A program made the translations under genes and the position numbers. Positions 43,575 to 50,564 of a stretch of 52,605 nucleotides of DNA are shown piece by piece. The DNA lies in the NCBI GenBank assembly GCA_903921785.1, contig CAIXRH010000249.1, positions 1 through 52,605 of the forward strand, read 5' to 3'. The stretch comes from an uncultured Pseudomonadota bacterium (lineage in GTDB: Bacteria; Myxococcota_A; UBA796; SXON01). The notes under the pieces were generated by a model. That model had not been told where the DNA came from. It did not search any database and worked only from the letters and a program-made list of their open reading frames with translations. The stretch's first letter is position 1. The number at the start of each line of letters is the position of its first letter.

Positions 43575-45391
43575 TCCAGGTAGCCTAGCGCGCGCAGCCG
43601 CTCTTCGTCTTCTTTGTCGAGCGCCTGGGTCTTCTTGGGCGCGACCACCGGCTTGCCGCTGAGCCAGGCCGCAAAACGTTTGGCGAGCTCCTTCGCGGGT
43701 TTCCGCTCCTTTCCGCTGAGCTCGGCGAGCTCATTCGGGTCGGTCGCCACGTTCCAGGCCTGCAAAAGTGCGCCGCGGGGGTCGGTGATCACCTTCAGGC
43801 CATCCGCCCCGTGGACTGCGTAGCGCAGGTTCTCACTTCGCCCGACCACGGAGGTGACCCACCCGCGCGGCGGGCTCGGCTTGCCCTCCAGCTCCGCGCG
43901 GAGGCTTCGGCCCGCGAACCCCGGCAGGTCCCCGGCGCCCGCGTAGTCGAGCAGCGTGGGCAGCACGTCGAGATGGCTGGTGAGGCCCGTGACGCGGCCG
44001 TTTCCGGTGACCACGCCTGGCCCCCACGCGACCATGGGCACGTGGAGATCGTGGTCGTAGAGGCTGCCGTGGCAGAAGTAGCGGTCGTGGTCGGTCATCG
44101 ACTCACCGTGGTCGGCGGTGATGAGGACCAGGGTGTCGTCGCGGTCGGTGAGGCGGAGGTAGTCCACCAGCCGGCCGATCTCGGAGTCGGTGAACGCGAG
44201 GTCGCCGTCGTAGGAGGCGACGTAGTGGCGGCGTTCGACCTTGCCGTTGTCGTAGACGTACTTGGGGATCTCCGCAGCGCCTTCGGCCCGCTCTCCGGGG
44301 AGGAGCTTCATCGTGTCCGCCGCCCAGAGCGGGTCCCCGGCGAAGAGCGCCTTGAAGCGTGCCGGGGGACGGTACGGGCCGTGCGGGTCGAAGTAGTGGA
44401 CCCACAAGAACAGGTTGTCGGCCTGGTGCGAGGTGAGGAAGGGGATCAGCTCGTCGTTGAGCACGTTCGCCGGCGTGTCGTTCGGGTGGTTCCGGTAATA
44501 GTGGAAACCCTTATTCAGGCCGTAGCGGTTGCTCAGGACATACTGCACGTTGAACGCTGCGGTGACGTACCCGGCCTGGGCGAGCAGCTCCGCCGCGGTG
44601 GGGGCGTTCGCGCCCAGGCTGGGGATGTTGTCCACGAACCCGAGCGTGGTCGGGAACTGCCCGGTGATGAGCGACGCGAGCGAGGGGTGGGTGTACGGCG
44701 CTGGCGCGTAGTGTTGGTCGAAGCTCACCCCTTCGCTGATGAGCCCGTCGAGGTTCGGGGTGGTGTTCCGGGGGTAGCCGTACGCGTGCACATGGTCGCG
44801 CCGGAACGCCTCCACCGACACCACCACGATCCGGCGGATCGGCAGGGATGCCGTGCGGCTCTCCGCGGTGAGCGCCTCCAAGGTGATCGGCGCGAGGTCG
44901 AACGAGCCGGCCGCCTCCGGCCGCTGCATCTGCACCTCGATGCAGACGAAGGCGGAGTTGCCTCCCGCCGGCACCGTGGAGGTGATCTCCACCTCCTCCC
45001 AGGGGAACGCGCCCACGTCGATCCGCCGTCGTGCGACGTGGAGCTCCCCCTTGGGACCGCCGATGTGCAGGTGCATCGCGGTGACGTCTTCGAGCGAGGC
45101 CGAACCCCGGACGCGGCTGTGCAGCCGGAGGGTGGCGCCGTCGGGCACGGCCACCTGGGGCGAGCAGATGCTGGCGCGGGTGCCGGCCGGCCACTTCACG
45201 GTGGTGGAGCCCGCCTCCTTCCCCGCCGTGAAGCTCAGCCCGCCCTTCTCGGCGACGGTAACCCACCCGTCGGGGACCCCGTCTGCCGGCGCCGCGTCCG
45301 TGAGCAGGTTGGCGTTGGGGATCGCCACCGGGGCGGTGGTGACGTGGAGCGGCGACTGCGCGAACGCGAAGCTGGCGACGAAGGCGAGCAC
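43571..45391 (-). CDS. Exported sulfatase-fold (alkaline phosphatase superfamily) hydrolase with Thr at the nucleophile position
   Basis: GTG 45391 gives 606 residues and a short uncharged signal (VLAFVASFAFA, cut before Gln). Residues ~20-180 are a beta-rich domain. The hydrolase part has VVVSVEAFRRDHV, YAPAPYTHPSLASLITG, HYFDPHGPY, ITADHGES and VPMVAWGPG, and the tail RALGYLE. Where sulfatases have Cys/Ser-x-Pro-x-Arg for formylglycine, this has Thr234-His-Pro-Ser-Leu, so it is probably not a formylglycine sulfatase. Thr is the nucleophile in LtaS-like phosphoglycerol transferases. First gene of the operon; no Shine-Dalgarno. Confidence 0.8.
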   Translation of the reverse strand: MLAFVASFAFAQSPLHVTTAPVAIPNANLLTDAAPADGVPDGWVTVAEKGGLSFTAGKEAGSTTVKWPAGTRASICSPQVAVPDGATLRLHSRVRGSASLEDVTAMHLHIGGPKGELHVARRRIDVGAFPWEEVEITSTVPAGGNSAFVCIEVQMQRPEAAGSFDLAPITLEALTAESRTASLPIRRIVVVSVEAFRRDHVHAYGYPRNTTPNLDGLISEGVSFDQHYAPAPYTHPSLASLITGQFPTTLGFVDNIPSLGANAPTAAELLAQAGYVTAAFNVQYVLSNRYGLNKGFHYYRNHPNDTPANVLNDELIPFLTSHQADNLFLWVHYFDPHGPYRPPARFKALFAGDPLWAADTMKLLPGERAEGAAEIPKYVYDNGKVERRHYVASYDGDLAFTDSEIGRLVDYLRLTDRDDTLVLITADHGESMTDHDRYFCHGSLYDHDLHVPMVAWGPGVVTGNGRVTGLTSHLDVLPTLLDYAGAGDLPGFAGRSLRAELEGKPSPPRGWVTSVVGRSENLRYAVHGADGLKVITDPRGALLQAWNVATDPNELAELSGKERKPAKELAKRFAAWLSGKPVVAPKKTQALDKEDEERLRALGYLE

Positions 45392-45458
45392 GGAGAACGT
45401 GTAACCACCGGGCCGCGACCGTTCCGGTATTCGGCCCCGCTCGGCCCGCCGTACGCGG

Positions 45459-45920
45459 CTACCGCCCGAAGTCGCGCGCCATCACCGTCTTGCGGCCTTC
45501 GGAGCGTGCGCGGATGATCGCCTCGCGCGTGGCCTCCCGCACGATGTCGCTGAGCGCCTCCATCACGTCGGCCGCCGTGTTGAACTGGGACTCGTCCCGG
45601 ACGAAGTCCTTGAGGCGGCTGGCGATGATCAGCACGTCCTCGGCCTCCTTCGGGGCCACCCCGCCGGGCCGCACCACCCGGCGCTCGGGCTCGTGGGGCG
45701 CCGCGATCCCGCCCGCGGGCGGCTTGGGCGCGAATTCTTCCACCGCCCAGGTGCCCGAGCGGTGGTTCATCGAGGGATTGTGGGCATCCCAGCAAGAGAC
45801 CGAGCAGAACACCAGCTGAAACCGACCGGAGTTGCAGGTGGACACGCTGCAGCGGTAGTAGCGGGCGCCCCAGGCGATGGCCTTCTTGCAGGTGGAGCAG
45901 GTCTTCCAGGGTTCGAGCAT
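45459..45920 (-). CDS. Zinc-finger protein with C-terminal histone fold
   Basis: The 153-residue protein has an N-terminal Cys/His cluster (Cys8, 11, 24, 29, 39, 43, His47, His53), enough for two zinc sites. A flexible Pro-rich stretch leads to residues ~93-153, which read as a single histone fold: EAEDVLIIASRLKDFV, then DVMEALSDIVREATREAI (long central helix), then GRKTVMARDF. In archaeal histones the same place holds GRKT with Arg52, Thr54 and Asp59; here Arg143, Thr145 and Asp150 have the same spacing. It is likely a DNA-binding protein. The third helix is very short. Divergent from the sigma factor gene, 27 bp apart. Confidence 0.75.
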   Translation of the reverse strand: MLEPWKTCSTCKKAIAWGARYYRCSVSTCNSGRFQLVFCSVSCWDAHNPSMNHRSGTWAVEEFAPKPPAGGIAAPHEPERRVVRPGGVAPKEAEDVLIIASRLKDFVRDESQFNTAADVMEALSDIVREATREAIIRARSEGRKTVMARDFGR

Positions 45921-45947
45921 ACGACGAGTTATCCCGGTGGCGCTCCG

Positions 45948-46769
45948 ATGACCGACTTCGCCGACCCCGCGCTCCTCGCCCGCGCCCGCGAGGGGGACGA
46001 CGCCGCCGTAGAGGCGCTGCTCGTCCGCCACGCCCCCCGGGTGCTCCGTTTCGCGCGCTCGATCTGCCGCGATTCCGTCCTGGCGGACGACATCGCCCAG
46101 GACTCGCTGGTCACCGCGGCACGCGCGCTCAAAGACGTGCGCGCCGACGCGGCGCTCAGCAGCTGGTTCTACGCCGTGGTGCGCAGCCACTGCCGGCGGC
46201 GCAATCGGCGCGGCAAACACGCCCCCACCGAGCTGCTGGTGGACGTGCCGCTCGCCGACCACCGCCCCGGCCCCGAGGCCCTCGCCGCCGACCGGGAGCT
46301 CGGCGTGTCCCTGCGCGGCGCCATCGCCGTGCTCGATCCGAAGTACCGCGACGTGCTCCTGCTCCGCGACGTGGAGGGGCTCACCGCCCCCGAGGTGGCG
46401 GAGGTGCTCGGCCTGCAGGTGGACACGGTGAAGACGCGGCTGCACCGGGCCCGCGCCGCGGTTCGCTCCCGCATCGAGCCGCAGCTCGAACGTTCCCGCG
46501 CGCGCACGCCCGCGTGCTTCGACGTGGTGGAGCGGTTTTCTCGGTACCTCGAGGGCGAGATCGGCGCGGTCGAGTGCTCCACCCTGCACGCGCATGTGGA
46601 GGGATGTCCCTCCTGTAACGCCGCGTGTGCCTCGCTCCGACGGACGCTCTCCGCCTGCAAGGCGGCCGGCGACGAGATCCCGGAAGACGTCGAGGCTCGC
46701 GTGCGTCTTGCGCTCGCGACGGTGGTCGGCCTGGTGAACGACGCGAGCGAAAAACCAGGGACGCGGTGA
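45948..46769 (+). CDS. ECF-type sigma factor with fused C-terminal zinc (ZAS-like) domain
   Basis: The 273-residue protein has region 2 (VRHAPRVLRFARSICRD, DDIAQDSLVTAARAL, WFYAVVRSHCRRRNRR) and region 4 (LDPKYRDVLLLRDVEGLT, EVAEVLGLQVDTVKTRLHRAR) of extracytoplasmic-function sigma factors. The ~85 extra residues at the end carry Cys210 and HVEGCPSC (His216, Cys220, Cys223), the HxxxCxxC zinc motif of ZAS anti-sigma factors. A built-in anti-sigma module would allow control by thiol or metal state. No separate anti-sigma gene follows. The tail is cytoplasmic, with no membrane helix. Confidence 0.88.
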   Translation: MTDFADPALLARAREGDDAAVEALLVRHAPRVLRFARSICRDSVLADDIAQDSLVTAARALKDVRADAALSSWFYAVVRSHCRRRNRRGKHAPTELLVDVPLADHRPGPEALAADRELGVSLRGAIAVLDPKYRDVLLLRDVEGLTAPEVAEVLGLQVDTVKTRLHRARAAVRSRIEPQLERSRARTPACFDVVERFSRYLEGEIGAVECSTLHAHVEGCPSCNAACASLRRTLSACKAAGDEIPEDVEARVRLALATVVGLVNDASEKPGTR

Positions 46770-46816
46770 ACCCATCGGCGCGGGCGTGCCTCCTACCCGC
46801 GAACCCTGGAGTTTCC

Positions 46817-46972
46817 ATGTGCATGCGTGTTTCGTGTCCCAAGTGCGGCAAGCCCACGTTCTCCGGCTGCGGCGCCCACATCGAGCAGGTCCTCGGCGAC
46901 GTTCCGAAAGAACAGCGCTGCAAGTGCCGCGAAGAGGCGGTGAAGAAGCCGTCGATCCCCGGCAGCCGCTAG
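46817..46972 (+). CDS. Conserved 51-residue Cys-rich small protein
   Basis: A short ORF starting MCMRVSCPKCGKPTFSGCG and continuing with AHIEQVLGDVPKEQRCKC. This arrangement (CPKCGKPTxxGCGxH...V...RCxC) is a small family I recall from bacteria and some eukaryotes with no known function; it probably binds one zinc. It starts 47 bp after the sigma factor gene and may share its transcript. No Shine-Dalgarno is evident. Ends 4 bp before the convergent permease gene. Confidence 0.72.
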   Translation: MCMRVSCPKCGKPTFSGCGAHIEQVLGDVPKEQRCKCREEAVKKPSIPGSR

Positions 46973-46976
46973 CCCG

Positions 46977-48404
46977 CTACTTCGCCGCCACCGGAGCGTC
47001 GTCGTGCTCGATGGGCACCTCGACGCTCGGTCGCCCCTTCTTCACGTAGCGGTTGAGGATCGGGTAGAGGATCGGTCCGGTCGCGATCGCGCCTGCAGAC
47101 AGGTACAACGCGCCGATCCCCTCTTCCTGCCACGTGCTGTAGACCGCGAGGGCGAGCACGGCGGTCGGGAACGCGGTGACCACCGCGATCCCGAACCACC
47201 CGCCCGGCACGCGCACCGGGCGGCGCATCGTCGGCTCCTTCGCCCGAAGGGCGATGAGCGCCGCGAACTCAAGCAGGAGCGACGCGGAGTAGACGATGAC
47301 GTCGATCACCACGAGGCTGGAGAACGCGGAGAGGGTGAAGAAGCTGTAGATCGACGCGCACAACGCGATGGCGACCCACGGGGTACCATACTCCGGGTGG
47401 CGCTTGGTGATCGCCTGGGGGAGAAAGCCATCCTCCGCGAGGAAGTAGGGCAATCGGCTGATGGAGAGCATCAGCGCGTTGAACAGCGCCGCGGCGGAGA
47501 CAAGCCCGCCGATCGCCAGCCACACCCCGAGCCACTTGCCGCCCACCATGGCGGCGACCTGGGGGAAGAACCCGGCGGTCCAGCCGGACCACTCGGGGGC
47601 GGCCTGCAGCCCCGCGCCCACGGGGAGCAGGTAGGCGAGCGCCACCAGGGGGATGCACAGCGCGAGGCCGCGGGGGAACGTGCGGCGAGGCTCGTGGATC
47701 TCGTCCGCTACCGTGGAGAGCCCGTCCCAACCTAGGTAGTTCCACATCACCACGAAGAGCCCCGTGCCGAACGCGCTGAGCACCGGCGTGTCCTCGGGCA
47801 CAAACGGCATCCAGAACGCGACCGGGTTGCCGATCATCTGGAAGAGGCCGAGCACCGACATCACGCCGAAGGGGATGAGCACGAACAAGCCGAAGTACTT
47901 CGAGGCGTTACCCACGCCCTTGCTGCCCCGGATGTTCACGAAGACGAACGTCCAGATGATCACCAGCGTGACGGCCCAGTGGGCGAACGCGTTCTCTTCG
48001 AGGATGTGGTTGTCGAAGCTCTGGATGAGCAGCGAGTTGAGGTAGTCGGCGAAGAGCACCGGGTAGATCGCCATGTCCACGAAGGAGGTGATCCAGCTCC
48101 ACCATCCCTCCTGGAAGCCCCAGAAGGGCCCAAGCGCCCGCTTCACCCAGGCGTAGTACCCGCCGGGCACCGGCATCGCGGTCGACAGCTCCGCGACCAT
48201 CAGCGCCGTCGGCAAGCTCCAGATCAGCGGGGTGACGACGATGAGCACCAGCGCCATGCCTGGCCCGCTGCTGCCGACGAGGTCCTCCAGCCCGTAGGCG
48301 CCGCCGGACACGGTGAAGAACATCACCATGACCAGCGGGAGCAGGGTGAGCTTTCGACCCGGCGAGGCGGGCAGCGCGTTGGCGTGGTCGGTGGCCTGGC
48401 TCAT
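46977..48404 (-). CDS. APC-superfamily amino acid/polyamine permease
   Basis: From ATG 48404 the protein has 475 residues and about 12 helices. Family segments: FFTVSGGAYGLEDLVGSSGP, MVAELSTAMPVPGGYYAWV, GPFWGFQEGWWSWITSFVD, WNYLGWDGLSTVADEIHEP and RRTFPRGL. It resembles plant-type LAT/PUT and bacterial polyamine or amino acid importers. The PotD-like gene upstream overlaps it by ATGA, an unusual pairing since PotD normally serves an ABC transporter. Substrate uncertain; polyamine is plausible. Confidence 0.88.
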   Translation of the reverse strand: MSQATDHANALPASPGRKLTLLPLVMVMFFTVSGGAYGLEDLVGSSGPGMALVLIVVTPLIWSLPTALMVAELSTAMPVPGGYYAWVKRALGPFWGFQEGWWSWITSFVDMAIYPVLFADYLNSLLIQSFDNHILEENAFAHWAVTLVIIWTFVFVNIRGSKGVGNASKYFGLFVLIPFGVMSVLGLFQMIGNPVAFWMPFVPEDTPVLSAFGTGLFVVMWNYLGWDGLSTVADEIHEPRRTFPRGLALCIPLVALAYLLPVGAGLQAAPEWSGWTAGFFPQVAAMVGGKWLGVWLAIGGLVSAAALFNALMLSISRLPYFLAEDGFLPQAITKRHPEYGTPWVAIALCASIYSFFTLSAFSSLVVIDVIVYSASLLLEFAALIALRAKEPTMRRPVRVPGGWFGIAVVTAFPTAVLALAVYSTWQEEGIGALYLSAGAIATGPILYPILNRYVKKGRPSVEVPIEHDDAPVAAK

Positions 48405-49516
48405 GGGGTGGCTCCGCGGGCGGCGAGGACGGTGGACCACGCGGCGGTGACGCGCGCGTCGCCCTCGGCGCCGAGGGACTTCACGGGGACGGTCTTGGCG
48501 AGGACGTCGGCCGGCGGCTGGACGGTCGGGTCGCCGGTGTAGGTGGACCATGCCGCCGGGTCCGCGGCGTGCAGCGCGTCGAGCGCGGCTTCGTTGGGAG
48601 AGGAGAAGGGGTAGGCGCGAATCACCGCCAGGCCGCTCTCCGCGCGGAGGAGGTAGTCGAGGAGCGCGGCCGCCGCGTCGGGGTTCGGCGCGCCGGCCGG
48701 GATGGCGAGGTTGTCGAACCAGATGCCGCCGCCTTCCTCGGGGAGCACGTAGGCGATGTCGGGGTTGGCCCGCTTCGCGAGCGCCGCGTTTCCGGAGAAG
48801 ACGATGCCGATCACCGCGCGCCCGTCGGCCAGGTAGGCCTCGGGCGTGTTGGCGTCGAGGGCGACGGCTCCCTTGGCCAGGGTCGCGGCGCGCGCCGCGG
48901 CCGCCTCCAGGCTCGGTCCGTCGCTGGCGTTCTTGCTCTTTCCGTCGGCCATCAGCGCGGCGCCCAGCAGCTCCCGCGGATCGTCCGGCGCGACCACCTT
49001 GCCCGCCCAAGCGGGATTCCAGACGTCAGCCCAGTGGGTCGGGGGCGGCGTCACCACCCGACGGTCGTAGGCGATCCCCGTGGTTCCCCAGAGCCAGGGG
49101 AGGCTGTACTTGGCGCTGCGGGCGTGGCCGCGTCCGCCGCCGGCGAGGCCGCCTGCGTCGAACCAGGGCGTCAGGAACTGCGGGGAGATGTTGGCGTAGT
49201 TGGGCACGGCGGCGAGGTCGAGCGGGCGCAGCGCGTCACGGGCGACGAGCGCGTCCACCGCGTAGTCGCTGGGCATCACCAGGTCGTACGCGCCGGGGGA
49301 CTTCTCCAGCGCCGCGAGCAGGTCCTCGTTGGAGTCGTAGGTGTCCACCTGGACGGTGACGCCGGTCTCGGCGTGGAACCCGTCGAACAGCGCGGTGGGG
49401 ACGGACTCCTCGAACACGAAGACGTGGACGTCGCCGCGGATCGGAGCGGGGCCCGTGGAGCAAGCCAAGGCCAGCAGCGCGGCGCAGGGCGGGACGAAGC
49501 GGGGAATTGCCGTCAC
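48401..49516 (-). CDS. PotD-like polyamine/solute-binding lipoprotein
   Basis: GTG 49516 gives 371 residues with signal (V)TAIPRFVPPCAALLALAC and lipid Cys. The mature part follows the spermidine/putrescine-binding fold: VFVFEESVPTALFDGF (compare IYNWSDYI in PotD), VQVDTYDSNEDLLAAL, DLVMPSDYAV, YSLPWLWGTTGIAYDRR, WADVWNPAWAGKV, EEGGGIWFDNLAIPAGAPN. No ABC permease or ATPase genes follow; instead an APC permease is translationally coupled. It may feed that carrier, which would be unusual. Confidence 0.87.
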   Translation of the reverse strand: MTAIPRFVPPCAALLALACSTGPAPIRGDVHVFVFEESVPTALFDGFHAETGVTVQVDTYDSNEDLLAALEKSPGAYDLVMPSDYAVDALVARDALRPLDLAAVPNYANISPQFLTPWFDAGGLAGGGRGHARSAKYSLPWLWGTTGIAYDRRVVTPPPTHWADVWNPAWAGKVVAPDDPRELLGAALMADGKSKNASDGPSLEAAAARAATLAKGAVALDANTPEAYLADGRAVIGIVFSGNAALAKRANPDIAYVLPEEGGGIWFDNLAIPAGAPNPDAAAALLDYLLRAESGLAVIRAYPFSSPNEAALDALHAADPAAWSTYTGDPTVQPPADVLAKTVPVKSLGAEGDARVTAAWSTVLAARGATP

Positions 49517-49581
49517 CGGGAGAGCGGCGATGGTAGGCCGGTTCCCGCGGTCGGTCAAGCGGCCGCCCCGGAGGGCGCCAG

Positions 49582-50034
49582 CTACTCCTTCTCGATCCGG
49601 ATCGCGACCACCCGGCCCTTGAGGGCGCCTTCGCGGCCGAACGTCCACCCTTCGCCCTCGGCGAGGCGCTCCACCAGCGGGTAACTCTCTTCCATGTCGG
49701 GGTCGGTGCGTCGCGCGTCAGGTTTGTTGAGCAACTCCAGGTCGGGGATGCGCACGGCGTAGCCGCCTTCCTGCGTCTTGAACGACGAGCCCTTCAGCAC
49801 CCGGACGCAGCGCCAGGGCTGGCGCTCCCAGTCTTCGCTCTCGGAGGTCTGCAAGATGAGGCGGGTGCCGAGCGGGGCGATGAACACCAACGACTTGAGC
49901 TCCGCCGTGGGTACGTCGGGCCCCTGTCGCCCGCCGAGGACCTGGATGTCCACGTGGCGGCGCTCGCCCGAGAGGTTGATGCCCGCGTAGCAGACGAGGT
50001 CGGCGCGGAGCTTCGGGGGGAGGTCCCACTTCAT
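49582..50034 (-). CDS. Hypothetical cytoplasmic beta-rich protein
   Basis: The 150-residue protein starts MKWDLPPKLRADLVCYAGINL, with no signal or membrane segment. It appears beta-rich (HVDIQVLGG, LKSLVFIAPLGTRLIL, YAVRIPDLELL) with a charged tail ending VVAIRIEKE. I do not recognise a family. It is divergent from the next membrane protein gene (120-bp gap) and upstream of the PotD gene in the same direction with a 65-bp gap. Confidence 0.6.
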   Translation of the reverse strand: MKWDLPPKLRADLVCYAGINLSGERRHVDIQVLGGRQGPDVPTAELKSLVFIAPLGTRLILQTSESEDWERQPWRCVRVLKGSSFKTQEGGYAVRIPDLELLNKPDARRTDPDMEESYPLVERLAEGEGWTFGREGALKGRVVAIRIEKE

Positions 50035-50154
50035 CACAGGTCCGGGAATGACGCCCTCGTAGCCCGAACCCCCCGGACATGTGGGCGCCGCGACAACTCC
50101 TGTCGGGGCGCGGCGGGCCGGACGCGATACGGCGGCGCGGACCTGGAGCCTTGG

Positions 50155-50562
50155 ATGTACCCGATCGTGCTGTTCCTCCACGTGATCGCCGTGATGTCGT
50201 TCTTCGGCATGGGCGCGGCCACGGACGCCGCGCTGGTCCACGCGCGGAAGAACCCTGCGGACGCCCCGGCGGTCCTTCGCCTCGTCACCACCCGCAACCT
50301 CCGCGCGGAGCTCGCGACGGGGCTCCTGTCGTTGGCCCTCGGGATCGCGCTGCTCTTCGTGAACCCGGTCGGCATGAAGATCATGACCACCGGCGGGTGG
50401 ATCCACGCGAAGCTCGGCGCGGCGCTCCTCGCGATCATCCTGGTGCTGGCTTCGCAGCGGGGCATCACCCGCGAGGCGGTGGCGAAGTGGGTGGTGCCGG
50501 TTCGCGGGGTGGGCTTCCTGCTCGCCGCGATCGCGGTGTTCGCGGTGAAGGTCCTGCGCTGA
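50155..50562 (+). CDS. Small four-helix membrane protein
   Basis: 135 residues from ATG with GGAG eight bases upstream. Four hydrophobic helices: YPIVLFLHVIAVMSFFGMG, LATGLLSLALGIALLFV, HAKLGAALLAIILVLA and GVGFLLAAIAVFAVKVL. The LHxxAVMSFFGMG start and the WIHAKLG segment resemble the DUF2269/CopD-like group of small membrane proteins with conserved His, but the match is loose. It ends 2 bp before the DUF885 gene and should be co-transcribed with it. Confidence 0.65.
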   Translation: MYPIVLFLHVIAVMSFFGMGAATDAALVHARKNPADAPAVLRLVTTRNLRAELATGLLSLALGIALLFVNPVGMKIMTTGGWIHAKLGAALLAIILVLASQRGITREAVAKWVVPVRGVGFLLAAIAVFAVKVLR

Positions 50563-50564
50563 GC

